Positions 48,287-57,324 of a stretch of 64,000 nucleotides of DNA are shown here, in pieces; the stretch's first letter is position 1; each line of letters starts with the position of its first letter. This DNA comes from UA16 sp002292325 (GTDB lineage: Bacteria; Bacteroidota; Bacteroidia; Flavobacteriales_D; Sanyastnellaceae), in assembly GCA_943788645.1 (NCBI GenBank), contig CALSRC010000002.1, positions 113,010 to 177,009 of the forward strand, given 5' to 3'. Position numbers and translations under genes: made by a program. Below the pieces are notes generated by a model. The model was not told where the DNA came from. It worked only from the letters and a program-made list of their open reading frames with translations, and ran no database searches.

Positions 48287-49027
48287 ATGGAAGATGTTTC
48301 GAAAACAGTCATTGAGAATTTCAAAAAGAAATTTTCAATTGACTTGGCGGTGTATAAGAATGAGGAAATAGCGGTCAAAATTGGTCAGCTTATCGTCTTT
48401 CCAGAATTTGTAATCAAGAATCTTCTGCTTGGCTTGGCGATCGGCTTTTGTTGCTATGTTCTATCGTTTTTTGTGCTCAATCTTTCTTTGGCTAGTGGTT
48501 TGATGTTTGTGTTGTTAGGGTTGATTTTTTGGGCGATTACGGGCTTCTTTTTGGGTTTGAATGTTTTTCTTTGGAACCTCAAATCCAACCTGAGTGAAGT
48601 GATATTTTATGGATTTGATTTAACCGCTACGGTCATAAATGATGTCCAAAGGCAAGGCGCAGAACTCCGTAAAAAGGATGTTTTTGAATTATTCCAAGGA
48701 ATCTTTTCTGTTGTTTTCTTGCCATCGCTAGCTGATGCGATTTTGGCCCGTGTTCCCGTGGTTGGAAGTTTGATCAATAAGCTGGTTCAGAAAATACTGA
48801 ACCGAATGGTCAAAAAAATCAATTTCACCTCAATTGAAGGAGAAGAGGAAGCAGAGGATTCGCCTGTTTCCTCCGAAGGTTCTCAACTGGAGGCGATCAT
48901 TGAGAAAACCAAGGTGCAATCGGTAAGACTCTTGAAGAAAAGTGTTGGATTTATCCAGTTTCCGTTTCAGGTTCTCTTTCTGATTTCCGCACTTTTCACC
49001 CTATTTCTAACGGCTGTTCTTTTTTAA
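48287..49027 (+). CDS. Membrane protein of unknown function
   Basis: A 246-residue protein with hydrophobic stretches at about 42-65, 70-95, 140-165 and 225-246. Between them is a Lys-rich amphipathic part and an acidic patch (IEGEEEAEDSPVSSEG). No family recognised. Its base composition is visibly more A/T-rich than its neighbours and it sits just behind a tRNA, which could mean late acquisition; no attachment-site repeat or integrase is present. The stop codon lies inside a terminator hairpin. Confidence 0.7.
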   Translation: MEDVSKTVIENFKKKFSIDLAVYKNEEIAVKIGQLIVFPEFVIKNLLLGLAIGFCCYVLSFFVLNLSLASGLMFVLLGLIFWAITGFFLGLNVFLWNLKSNLSEVIFYGFDLTATVINDVQRQGAELRKKDVFELFQGIFSVVFLPSLADAILARVPVVGSLINKLVQKILNRMVKKINFTSIEGEEEAEDSPVSSEGSQLEAIIEKTKVQSVRLLKKSVGFIQFPFQVLFLISALFTLFLTAVLF

Positions 49028-49043
49028 AAAGAACCTTTTTTTT
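49016..49043. terminator. Terminator overlapping a stop codon
   Basis: GTTCTTTTT pairs with AAAAAGAAC (49016-49034), followed by C and eight Ts. The TAA of the upstream gene (49025-49027) is inside the hairpin. Confidence 0.7.
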
Positions 49044-51210
49044 ACTGACACGTCTCGCCAAATAGGGTCAGGAATACCAATAAATCGGATGATCCGATTA
49101 CCGCGTTTCCATCAAAGTCATAAGCGCCAGCCCATTCGTTGCTGAACGCAGACAGGAACAATAAAAAATCACTGACGTTCACGACGGCATCAGCATTGAA
49201 ATCACCGGGACATAAACCTCCGGGAATGAATCCATTGCCCCCGCAGCCCTCAGCCCATTCTGGGAATGCGTAACCTTCTGCGCAGTGAAAGGCTTGGATT
49301 CCGACCTCGATACCGATTTGCCTCGCACGGCCATCATCCATGGGCGGGTGAATGCCTCCCCACATGCGTGACAGCGCACTTTCATTGGCGGCGTCATAAT
49401 ACGTGGCCCACTGTAATTCAAAGTTGATTGAGGGGCCGTCTTCAAAAACCAAGAATTGATTCATGGTCACCGGCCAAGATCCGAGACCTCCAGGGAAGTA
49501 TTCACTGCCCGTCAGCAAGGTCATGACTTCAGCCGCTGCCCGCGAAAACGTCGAGTGTCCACTGACGTAACCCGCAAAAGGTGGAGAGACAAAAGTGGGT
49601 CGCTGATACGGCCACCAGTTCTTCGCAAGAATCCATCCAACGCCAGCCTCGTCAATGAAAGGGACTTCCACATAATCGGGACCGCGCCACGCCAAAACCT
49701 TCATTTCACCGACCGCATCGGGGTTGAACTGCGCCAAAGGATCACCTTCCTCCACAATCTCGATGTAGCCGGGAATCAAGGGCAGTCCTGCTGGATGATA
49801 ATTCGTACGTGTCGTGTCGGAAGATTGCCCGCGCTCGGCCATGTAGCGAATCGCGGACAAAGGGCGGACATAATCGTAGTAGCCCTTAATGCTCCAGGTC
49901 GCCAATGCTGAATCGTGCATGGCTCCCGCCAAGGCCAGATACGCTTTGACCGTGTATTCCAACTTATCGATAATGGGACCTTGACCGCGCCATCTGAATT
50001 CGAATTCAGGATATTCCATGACGTCGTTCAGAAGGGTAAACCAGTGGCCAGGCGGGGTTTCGGAATCAGGGCCATCCGCCCAAAATTCAGCCAGGCAACG
50101 GGCGTAGTCACCGCGGGGAACCATTTGAGGTTCATACGGCTCGCCTGTGTGAGGATTCAATGCATGACCGGGGTGTTGACCGCCACCTTCGATGAAATTA
50201 TAGAATTCCTCGAAATCTTCGGGTTCGGTCGGGAAGCTTCCGTCACTGCCCAAATTGCCGGGAGAAATATCCCACATGACCCCATCCGTTGGGTCGAGGT
50301 GGGATGACCACACCGATACCATGGCGAAATTCCATTTCCACAAATCGTCGAGTCCGCTCGCTACAGAAGTAGAGTCTAAGTAAAGTGGAGCGCCGGGATC
50401 TTTCCAGACATGGTATGTGCAACTGTCCCGCTCCAATAATTGTAAATCGGAAGAATCCAGTGCGAAAGGCACGACTTCGCCCCATTCAGGTCCAACGAAT
50501 TCAGGGATGTTGGTGCTGACATTGCCACTTTGGTCCACAAACAACGTCAGCTCAATGGGTTGCCAGTGGTTTGGGTCGCTTACATCCGGGTTACCTGGCA
50601 TTTCAGGTTGGATGTTGGGATTGATGGGGGCATAGCATTCTGCGGAATAGTCGGTTCCTTCGTTGGCTCCATCTTGCATGCCGAAAGCAATCAGCTGTTC
50701 CGCGATGTAGTTGCCTAATGCAGCCGGACCATCCGTGCCATAATCAGTTGATACGATGCCAATGTCATATCCCAATTGTGCCATTTGGGAATTGATGTTG
50801 AACATGGTAATGGGGCCGTCTGGGGTGTCTGCAAACCGATGCTGCATGATGCGATATACAGCATAGCTAATGGCCTCTTCCCTTGCCTCAAGAACTCCAG
50901 CAGAGGTCTCGGGGATACTCACACCATCAAATGCACATTCAAAACCCGACCAAGTTTTTCCCAAGAAAAAGGACTCGGTTGCCCCTTCCTCATAAGCTGT
51001 CCAGCAGTCAAACATCGCGATGGAAGTATGCAGAAGGTTGCGCGCATGAACAGTGGGCCTGGCAAAATCATTCCGAATCCCTTCGAGCACTTGCTCATTC
51101 CAGATATGTGCGATTGTTTCGTCACTGGACTCTTGCGCTTGGGCAGTGAATGTCCAATTGGAAACCAACAAGAAAACGAAAATTCCAGGACGGACTAAAT
51201 TGCTTAACAT
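49042..51210 (-). CDS. Vanadium-haloperoxidase/PAP2-like secreted enzyme with dockerin-like tail
   Basis: A secreted protein of 722 residues with signal peptide 1-26 (ending FTAQAQ). The vanadate/phosphate site of the haloperoxidase-acid phosphatase superfamily is complete: Lys442 and Arg449 (KGYYDYVRPLSAIR), Ser550-Gly-His552 and Arg557 (SGHSTFSRA), and His621 (GGIHPPMDDGRA). It may oxidise halides or act as a phosphatase; sequence does not decide. Residues 669-722 carry two EF-hand/dockerin-like units (GDFNADAVVNVSDFLLFLSA, YDFDGNAVIGSSDLLVFLTL) ending FGETCQ. This is the same tail as in the Cys-rich protein at 14992-15672. Divergent from the small membrane protein gene at 51268. Confidence 0.88.
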   Translation of the reverse strand: MLSNLVRPGIFVFLLVSNWTFTAQAQESSDETIAHIWNEQVLEGIRNDFARPTVHARNLLHTSIAMFDCWTAYEEGATESFFLGKTWSGFECAFDGVSIPETSAGVLEAREEAISYAVYRIMQHRFADTPDGPITMFNINSQMAQLGYDIGIVSTDYGTDGPAALGNYIAEQLIAFGMQDGANEGTDYSAECYAPINPNIQPEMPGNPDVSDPNHWQPIELTLFVDQSGNVSTNIPEFVGPEWGEVVPFALDSSDLQLLERDSCTYHVWKDPGAPLYLDSTSVASGLDDLWKWNFAMVSVWSSHLDPTDGVMWDISPGNLGSDGSFPTEPEDFEEFYNFIEGGGQHPGHALNPHTGEPYEPQMVPRGDYARCLAEFWADGPDSETPPGHWFTLLNDVMEYPEFEFRWRGQGPIIDKLEYTVKAYLALAGAMHDSALATWSIKGYYDYVRPLSAIRYMAERGQSSDTTRTNYHPAGLPLIPGYIEIVEEGDPLAQFNPDAVGEMKVLAWRGPDYVEVPFIDEAGVGWILAKNWWPYQRPTFVSPPFAGYVSGHSTFSRAAAEVMTLLTGSEYFPGGLGSWPVTMNQFLVFEDGPSINFELQWATYYDAANESALSRMWGGIHPPMDDGRARQIGIEVGIQAFHCAEGYAFPEWAEGCGGNGFIPGGLCPGDFNADAVVNVSDFLLFLSAFSNEWAGAYDFDGNAVIGSSDLLVFLTLFGETCQ

Positions 51211-51212
51211 CT

Positions 51213-51239
51213 ATGTAACTTTGGCATCCAAAGTTACAT
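51213..51239. promoter_or_regulatory. Mirror-image divergent -7 boxes in a 27-bp inverted repeat
   Basis: ATGTAACTTTGG and CCAAAGTTACAT are exact inverted copies around CAT. Each arm contains TAACTTTG, one facing the haloperoxidase-like gene and one the gene at 51268. The plus-strand -7 is 51216-51223 and the minus-strand one 51229-51236, so the two transcripts would start within the repeat. Confidence 0.65.
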
Positions 51240-51267
51240 GAAAATAGGCTATTCAGTCAGTAGTCCC

Positions 51268-51639
51268 ATGAATTCAACCACCTCACACCTCCTCGTTGCC
51301 GCTGCGTTTGGCATGCTCGGTTTCATCCTCGCACGGGTCACAATGCCGCCACCTCCACCCTTCGAACACTTCACCGTTGTGGACGGTATGATGTCAGATG
51401 CTATGAAAGGAATGAGTGGAAAAGGGGAGGTTCAGGTGATGGTGAAATCGTTGGAGTCATCGGATTTTGAGGGGGATACCGTGTTTGCAATTCCAGGAGG
51501 GGAGGTGCATTTAGTGAAAAATGGAGATGCGATCGAGGTGGAGGTCGAAATGACCGAAGGGGATGATAACCAATGGATTGAAAAATCATCGGAAGGTACA
51601 GTGGTGAAAAAACGAATCGTGGTCACTTCTGAGGACTGA
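51268..51639 (+). CDS. Small membrane-anchored protein, function unknown
   Basis: A 123-residue protein with one N-terminal membrane segment (about 8-25, HLLVAAAFGMLGFILARV), a Pro-rich linker (MPPPPPF) and a short beta-rich, acidic domain ending in VVVTSED-like sequence (KKRIVVTSED). The ATG at 51268 is preferred because the one at 51238 lies inside the promoter repeat. No family recognised. Predicted to face the periplasm. Confidence 0.65.
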   Translation: MNSTTSHLLVAAAFGMLGFILARVTMPPPPPFEHFTVVDGMMSDAMKGMSGKGEVQVMVKSLESSDFEGDTVFAIPGGEVHLVKNGDAIEVEVEMTEGDDNQWIEKSSEGTVVKKRIVVTSED

Positions 51640-51660
51640 GGGCCTGATCACGGGTCCCTA

Positions 51661-52521
51661 TTACTCCGTGAGTTCACCCATTTTCCCGTCGTGATAGTCC
51701 ATGATGGCGCGTTGCACTCCTTCAATGTCATTCATCACGAACGGACCGTGGCTGAAAACCGGTTCAAGAAGTTCGGCTCCGCTCATGAACAGAACGCGAA
51801 CAGGATCCAAGCATTCGAGTTCAACGCAAGATGATTGTCCCTTTTCAAGAATGGCCATCTGCCTTCCTTCGATGGGCCGGCCTTCAATTTGGGCCTTGCC
51901 GTCCAAAACATATACCGCCCCGATCCATTCGGAATTCAAGGGAATTGAGAATTTTGCACCTGGAACATCGCACTGCAAATTGCATATAAGCAATGGGTGA
52001 TTCGCTTTGATCGGCGATGAACGAGTTCCAAGCTTCCCTTGAACCAAGGCCAAATTCCAATGGTTTTCTTCCCAAGAGGGTGTCGATGATGTGGAAAGAG
52101 GCTGGTAGCTGGGTGGATCCATCTTAAATGCTTTCGGCGTGTTGATCCAAAATTGAATCATCTCGAGCAATCCGCCAGATTCGGCCAATTCATCACTCGG
52201 CCGTTCACTGTGCACAATGCCAGATCCGCTGTTCATCCATTGGGTTCCGCCTGCTGTCACAACGTGGTCGGTTCCCAGTGAGTCCCGGTGCCTCAATGCC
52301 CCGGCATAAATACACGTTACAGGGCTGAATCCCCGGTGTGGATGAGGTCCCACTCCAATTTCCAATGGCGACTGGTTCCCGGGCAACACCTCTTGCCAAT
52401 GATGAATCAACAGAAAAGGACCGATGCGCTCTAAATCACCGAGAGGCAGGGGTTGCTCAATCCAGTTCCCCCCCATATTTACACGCTTAGCTGAAATAAT
52501 TCTTTGAATCCGGTCGTTCAT
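51661..52521 (-). CDS. Pirin-family protein
   Basis: A double-cupin protein of 286 residues. The N-terminal cupin carries the metal-binding pattern PHPHRGFSPVTCIYAG and the following TAGGTQWMNSGSGIVHSERP. The C-terminal cupin (about 175-286) is weaker. Pirins bind iron; some act as quercetin dioxygenases and others as redox sensors. Which applies here is unknown. Single gene. Confidence 0.92.
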   Translation of the reverse strand: MNDRIQRIISAKRVNMGGNWIEQPLPLGDLERIGPFLLIHHWQEVLPGNQSPLEIGVGPHPHRGFSPVTCIYAGALRHRDSLGTDHVVTAGGTQWMNSGSGIVHSERPSDELAESGGLLEMIQFWINTPKAFKMDPPSYQPLSTSSTPSWEENHWNLALVQGKLGTRSSPIKANHPLLICNLQCDVPGAKFSIPLNSEWIGAVYVLDGKAQIEGRPIEGRQMAILEKGQSSCVELECLDPVRVLFMSGAELLEPVFSHGPFVMNDIEGVQRAIMDYHDGKMGELTE

Positions 52522-52603
52522 TTTGTGACGTTTGCGGTTGTCGCAGCGAGAAGAACTGCGGTATATTTACCGGTAGAATTTAATTGAGAAATATCATTCA
52601 GCC

Positions 52604-53050
52604 ATGAATACAGGTTACACTTTTGGTTTTTTTGCAATCCTCATCGGAGGAGTTTTTTCAGGTTGTGGCGGGGGGTCAGATGCAGCGGTAACCACCGATG
52701 AAGGTGCAAACCTCGGTGCATGTGAATGCTTGGTCGAAATGAATGGAGCATTGCAAGGGCTACTGAGCAACGAGAACAATACAACGTGGACAGCAAAACA
52801 GTGGACAGAGGAATTGGGTAAGGCGTCTTCGCCGTGCATGAGTCAAACCAGAACGCCACAAGAATTGTCGGCTTGGAGTCTTGAGCAAAGTGAATGCGAT
52901 ACTTATGCGGCATACAAAGAGCTGGTGGGAGCATTCCGCTCAAAAATGGTTGCAGCGAAAGGAGAAGGACAGTCCATGCCACAGAATATCCGTGACATTT
53001 CGGAGGAAGGAGCAAAGGGACTGCTTGATCAATTGAGCAAACAACGCTAG
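52604..53050 (+). CDS. Small lipoprotein with conserved Cys, unknown
   Basis: A 148-residue predicted lipoprotein: signal segment followed by GVFSGCGGGSD with the lipid Cys near 21. The mature part is helical with four further Cys (ACECLVE, SPCMSQ, SECDTY). A promoter-like pair TTG and TATATTTA with 21-base spacing precedes it (-7 at 52562-52569). No family recognised. Confidence 0.7.
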   Translation: MNTGYTFGFFAILIGGVFSGCGGGSDAAVTTDEGANLGACECLVEMNGALQGLLSNENNTTWTAKQWTEELGKASSPCMSQTRTPQELSAWSLEQSECDTYAAYKELVGAFRSKMVAAKGEGQSMPQNIRDISEEGAKGLLDQLSKQR

Positions 53051-53089
53051 TCCGTCGGGTAAGTGATCGGAGGGTGCCTCGATCTTGGA

Positions 53090-53341
53090 CTAGTCCGAAA
53101 GCTCGGTTTCTGAGCCCGTGCCTTGCACCCCCAATTCTTCCATGAGGTTTTTGACTTCGGCTTCTGTGCTGTGCAGTTGTGTTTGACAATGTTTAAGGAG
53201 CACAGCCGCTCGGCGAATGGCTTGGGTCAGTGTGTCCACGGAAATATCGTCGCTTTCGAGCAGTTCCATCAAGCCGCGTAGTTCGTGCAGCGCGTCGTCG
53301 AATTTTTCAGGGAATTCTGGGTTGTCAGCTTTTTTTGCCAT
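53090..53341 (-). CDS. xseB: Exodeoxyribonuclease VII small subunit
   Basis: An 83-residue coiled-coil protein with the XseB pattern FEDAL-like FDDALHELRGLMELLESDD and a following helix. It wraps the large subunit's helical stalk. It starts nine bases after the xseA stop on the same strand, confirming the pair. Confidence 0.92.
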   Translation of the reverse strand: MAKKADNPEFPEKFDDALHELRGLMELLESDDISVDTLTQAIRRAAVLLKHCQTQLHSTEAEVKNLMEELGVQGTGSETELSD

Positions 53342-53350
53342 GATATCAAG

Positions 53351-54760
53351 TTACGTGTCTGGGGTCGAAGATGTTGCATCATCGACTGTTACATTTAATC
53401 GCCCGTCGTGGGCCCGGATCTGGAGCGGCTCTCCTTTCAAAATCCCCTCAATTCGAGTCAAGACCTTGCCTTTTCGTTCCAAGAGCATAAACCCACGCTG
53501 AAGCGTTCGTTCCGGGCCTAAGGCGCGGAGAGTGCGCTGGAAATGACCGAGAACAGTCCGGTGCGCGGCCAATTGTTGGTGAGAAGACCGAGTCATCCGG
53601 TGCTGGAGGTGGATCAATTCTCGGCTCGCATGTTCGAGGTTGAATTGGCTTGATTGCACGAGCCTCCGTTGCCATTCTCGGAGTTCATTTTGCTTTCGCC
53701 CCAAAATTGAAGGTCCCTGATGCCTCAGCTGATTTGCGATGGCGGAAAGTTCGGTTTGGCGCTGAGAGATAATGTGCTTACCCGACCATCGGATGACCTT
53801 CGAATGCGCACTTAATTCTTGACTGCGCTCCCGAATCCATCGGGTAACTCCTGAATTCAACTGGTTGAGCGTTTCATCCAATTGGAATTCGGCCCGTTCG
53901 AAACAATCCGTTAAACCGACCGCAACATCGGTGGGAGTTTTCCATGCTTGATTCGCAACCAAGTCGGCGACTACGAGATCGGATTCGTGGCCGATTCCGG
54001 TCCAGACTGGAATGCTGGACCGCGTGATGGCCATGCATACCTCTAAGTCATTGAAAGCATCCAAGTCGAGTTTGCCACCTCCGCCGCGCACCAGGACGAT
54101 TAAGTCGGGCCGTGATGCGTTGGCTTGATCGATGGCGCGCACCAGTTCCTCGGCCGCCGTGAGCCCTTGTACACTGGATTGGAAAGCCTCGATTTGGATG
54201 CGGTAGCCTCTCTCGTGACCGAGCGATTTGGTGATAAAATCTCGAAAACCACTGGTGCCATGAGAGCCAACTAGCGCGACTTTCTGAGGTAACAATGGAA
54301 CGGGTATGCGCCGATTTAAATCGAGAACACCTTCTTTTTTGAGGCGTTCAATCGTCGCTTGCTTCCGCCGCTCCAATTCGCCCAACATAAAGCGCAATTC
54401 GATCTTATCGATGTGCAACGCGACTCCGTATCGTTCATGGAACTGGATGCGTGCCGAAAAGACCACTTCAGACCCCGCTTGCAGGATTTGATCAGCTTCA
54501 TGACCGAGGTCTGCCAGAATTCGTTTTCCGTTTGCTGCCCAAATGATTCCGCGCATTTTGGCGTTTTGTCGTCCTTCAGATTCTTCCACAAGGTCGAGGT
54601 AAACGGTCCGTTCGCCGATCTCCCCTGAAATGCTCACGATTTCTGCCCTGACCAACCAACTTTTGTTCGCTGTGGCGCGCTCCAAGGCAATCCGAATCGA
54701 TCGCGCGACTTGGCTCAGTGAATAAACTTTGGATTCGTTGGAGGTTTGAGGAGAATTCAA
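53351..54760 (-). CDS. xseA: Exodeoxyribonuclease VII large subunit
   Basis: A single-strand-specific exonuclease of 469 residues. The N-terminal OB-fold (about 10-110) includes SWLVRAEIVSISG and AKMRGIIWAAN. The catalytic domain contains GTSGFRDFITKSL, DLIVLVRGGGGKLDLDAFND and WTGIGHESDLVVADLVA, followed by long helices. No ATG is available at the start: translation most likely begins at TTG 54760, since a stop codon lies five codons upstream. TTG starts are rare, and this may keep levels low. Confidence 0.95.
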   Translation of the reverse strand: MNSPQTSNESKVYSLSQVARSIRIALERATANKSWLVRAEIVSISGEIGERTVYLDLVEESEGRQNAKMRGIIWAANGKRILADLGHEADQILQAGSEVVFSARIQFHERYGVALHIDKIELRFMLGELERRKQATIERLKKEGVLDLNRRIPVPLLPQKVALVGSHGTSGFRDFITKSLGHERGYRIQIEAFQSSVQGLTAAEELVRAIDQANASRPDLIVLVRGGGGKLDLDAFNDLEVCMAITRSSIPVWTGIGHESDLVVADLVANQAWKTPTDVAVGLTDCFERAEFQLDETLNQLNSGVTRWIRERSQELSAHSKVIRWSGKHIISQRQTELSAIANQLRHQGPSILGRKQNELREWQRRLVQSSQFNLEHASRELIHLQHRMTRSSHQQLAAHRTVLGHFQRTLRALGPERTLQRGFMLLERKGKVLTRIEGILKGEPLQIRAHDGRLNVTVDDATSSTPDT

Positions 54761-54828
54761 ATTGGCGAATTATGCAGAGTTGAGTGGGAAAAGATACAAA
54801 CGGCAAGATTGAGTGTACCTTGCCTTTC

Positions 54829-55611
54829 ATGATTCAGGTTTTCGAACGTATGCGCGTTTTGATTGGGCGATTTCTTTGTGCCGGGGGATTATGCCTGGCG
54901 ACATTTTCGTCGGTTTTCGCTCAATGGGGCTTATGCATCACCGACATGGCAGCAAATCAATTTACGGCTGTGCGGATGATGGAAGGAGCAGATAATGTGT
55001 CGACGGTTTGGCGGGCGTCTTATTTGGCCGGTCGGGAGTCTATGTCCTCTCCAGAATTGGGGTGGTTCTACGATTCTGCGGGCAATTGGTTCAATGTTTC
55101 AGGTGATTTGGATCTGCGCTGGCAAGGCGTCGGATTGGAATTTGCCTATCGCAAGACCTATGAACCTGAGCAACGCCCATCCAATGGGTTTTTTGCTGGA
55201 ATTCATGGGAGCTTACGGCACGTTGTTTCGACATGTTCAGAGGTGGTCATGGCGGATGAACTTTTGCCAGAAGACGTATACGGCAGCTATGGAGAGGCAC
55301 CTGCAGGACATGTAATGAACACGACGATGGCAGGAGTGGGGTTGGAGCTTGGGTGGATATTGGAAGCTGAAGGAAGAATCGGTCTGGAGTTTTTTCTGGC
55401 TCCTATTTTTCAAGGAGTGGCAAGATCCTACCGACAAGTCGATTCAAATTGGAGTTCGGATGAAGAGCTGGATGGGGCGTTGGTGAATCGATTCAATGTT
55501 GCTTATGCACCAAAACCAATCGCTCGCGGCATGTATTTACGTCAAACCGGTCCTTGGTTGAGGTTTGGTACGGTCTTGTACCTAAAATCAAAACCGGCTT
55601 TATCAAATTGA
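54829..55611 (+). CDS. Exported protein, possible outer-membrane barrel, unknown
   Basis: A 260-residue protein with a signal peptide (ending about SSVFAQ). The mature part has alternating hydrophobic/polar strands and many aromatic and Gly residues (VGLEFAYRKTYEP, GFFAGIHGSLRHVV, AGVGLELGWILEAEGRIGLEFF, PWLRFGTVLYLKS), as in small outer-membrane beta-barrels. No family recognised. ATG 54829 is taken; ATG 54850 would give a tighter signal peptide. Four bases separate it from the next gene. Confidence 0.65.
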   Translation: MIQVFERMRVLIGRFLCAGGLCLATFSSVFAQWGLCITDMAANQFTAVRMMEGADNVSTVWRASYLAGRESMSSPELGWFYDSAGNWFNVSGDLDLRWQGVGLEFAYRKTYEPEQRPSNGFFAGIHGSLRHVVSTCSEVVMADELLPEDVYGSYGEAPAGHVMNTTMAGVGLELGWILEAEGRIGLEFFLAPIFQGVARSYRQVDSNWSSDEELDGALVNRFNVAYAPKPIARGMYLRQTGPWLRFGTVLYLKSKPALSN

Positions 55612-55615
55612 GACT

Positions 55616-55996
55616 ATGACATTGAAACGACTTTTATTCGCAGGGGGCCTTGTTGCCTTGGCCATTGCAACTGCATTGTATTTTCAACCGGCTTTGGATA
55701 GGTCCGAAATGGATGCGTCAACTGCCCTAAGTGCGGACGCACTGTATGAAGCAATGGCTGGGGCGTCTGCAGACCAGAACTCCAGCTATTTGGACCAGGT
55801 CGTTTCGATTGCTGGGAGGGTGCTAAAGCAAGATGGTCAAGTCTTGATTCTTGAGCCGGGCGTCGCCTGTCGATTGGAGGCCATGGTCTCAGAGTCGGAA
55901 TGGAAAGCCGGCGATGAGGTCCAAGTTAAAGGCCGGGTTTTGGGTTATGACGACATGTATGAGGAGGTCCAGGTGGATTTTGCCATCGTCGAGTAA
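55616..55996 (+). CDS. Membrane-anchored OB-fold (tRNA_anti-like) protein
   Basis: A 126-residue protein with an N-terminal membrane anchor (about 6-24) and an OB-fold domain (about 55-126; VVSIAGRVLKQDGQVLILEP, CRLEAMV, GDEVQVKGRVLGYDDMYEEV). This tRNA_anti-like group is common in Bacteroidota and has no proven role. It follows the barrel-like gene after four bases and probably shares its transcript. Confidence 0.75.
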   Translation: MTLKRLLFAGGLVALAIATALYFQPALDRSEMDASTALSADALYEAMAGASADQNSSYLDQVVSIAGRVLKQDGQVLILEPGVACRLEAMVSESEWKAGDEVQVKGRVLGYDDMYEEVQVDFAIVE

Positions 55997-56022
55997 TCGA
56001 ATTGTTCAGGGCAACCCCCCGT

Positions 56023-57321
56023 TCATTGCAGCAGAAATAGCCCGGTAAACCCCAGTAAGAATAGCATGCCCAAAGCCGACAACACGTGAAGCCAAATTGG
56101 GGGACGTGAGGAGGCGGGAAAATGCGATTGACTGACCAAATACCAATTGGCTGCGGCGACCAGCGGAGCGACCAAAAAGCTCAGGGTGGTGGCGATGTCG
56201 ACCAATATCCGGATGTCGCTGGGAAATGCAAGGATTAGAAAAAGAGCCCCAGCTGCGACACCCATCAAACTGATCCGTTCCAATCTAAGCAAGGGAGTGA
56301 CTGTGATTTCTAAGCTAGCTACAGCGCGAGCCAAAGCCCGAGCGTATCCATCCAAGCAAGCGATGCATGTGCCGAGCATCGCCGAGAACGCAGCAGCTCC
56401 AATGGCCCAGGCGCTCCAGTCTCCAATCACAGAAGTATACATGCGCACGACGCCGGAAGCGAAAGACGCTGTCCCCTGTGGTAACTCTGTGCCCCGAGAG
56501 TATAAGATCATGGCCCCCATACCCAAAAACATCACTGCGAGAACGCCGGACAACACGTAGCCGAGGTTGAACTCGCGCAGCGTAGCGCGCAAACTCGGGC
56601 GGTAACCGGTTTGTTTGATGCGTTCAAGCGTCCAAATGCTATTCCAAGTGCTTAAGTCTACCGCCGTAGGCATCCAGCCCATTAGAGCAATCAGGAATGC
56701 CAAGCCAGCGCCGCTCCACGGGGAGAAGTCGGGTGGAGGAGCGGGTACCGTCTGCAACGGAGTGTTCATCCAAGCCGCCCCAAATGCGACAGTTGTGCTG
56801 AGGAGGAGAACGCCAGCTATCCACTTGATCAAGGTGTCCAAAGCTCGATAACGGCCAACCATCAATAACACGGTGGCACATGTAAAGATGCCAATGGCTA
56901 ACCCAGGAGTGGCGTTCAACCCGAGCCTTGCTGATGCGCCGAAGAGGTTGTCTAAGAATGCCGCTGTCACGATGCCAACAGCACCCATCACAAAAAAGCA
57001 GGTGCCCGATGCGATGATCAAGTAGGTCCATGCAGCTCCTTTGCCAAGTGACCGGTAGCCCTCGATGAGCGACTGGCCTGTTGCACTGGCATACCGGCTG
57101 CCAAATTCAAAAAAAGGATACTTTGCCACGTTGGCAGCAATCACAGCCCAAAGCAGCCCAAAACCGACCAAGGCTCCAGCGCGAGTCGATTGAACGAGGT
57201 GGCTTACCCCTATGGCTGTAGAAGCGAATAGAATGCCTGGTCCAAGCACCGCAAGCCAATTGGTCGAATCGCTCTGCTTGTTGTTTTCTTGTTCACTGGT
57301 TTCGCGCCTGTCAGACCCCAT
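56023..57321 (-). CDS. Divergent Nramp-superfamily transporter
   Basis: An inner-membrane protein of 432 residues with about eleven membrane segments. Overall it has the Nramp layout, GPGILFASTAIGVSHLVQST in the first helix and GWMPTAVDLSTWNSIW in the sixth. The metal-binding DPGN of helix 1 is replaced by AIGVSH-type residues, and the MPH motif of helix 6 reads MPT. Classical manganese/iron transport is therefore doubtful; another ion or a small solute is possible. It starts three bases after the stop of a 54-residue gene, which suggests coupling. Confidence 0.85.
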   Translation of the reverse strand: MGSDRRETSEQENNKQSDSTNWLAVLGPGILFASTAIGVSHLVQSTRAGALVGFGLLWAVIAANVAKYPFFEFGSRYASATGQSLIEGYRSLGKGAAWTYLIIASGTCFFVMGAVGIVTAAFLDNLFGASARLGLNATPGLAIGIFTCATVLLMVGRYRALDTLIKWIAGVLLLSTTVAFGAAWMNTPLQTVPAPPPDFSPWSGAGLAFLIALMGWMPTAVDLSTWNSIWTLERIKQTGYRPSLRATLREFNLGYVLSGVLAVMFLGMGAMILYSRGTELPQGTASFASGVVRMYTSVIGDWSAWAIGAAAFSAMLGTCIACLDGYARALARAVASLEITVTPLLRLERISLMGVAAGALFLILAFPSDIRILVDIATTLSFLVAPLVAAANWYLVSQSHFPASSRPPIWLHVLSALGMLFLLGFTGLFLLQ

Positions 57322-57324
57322 GAT

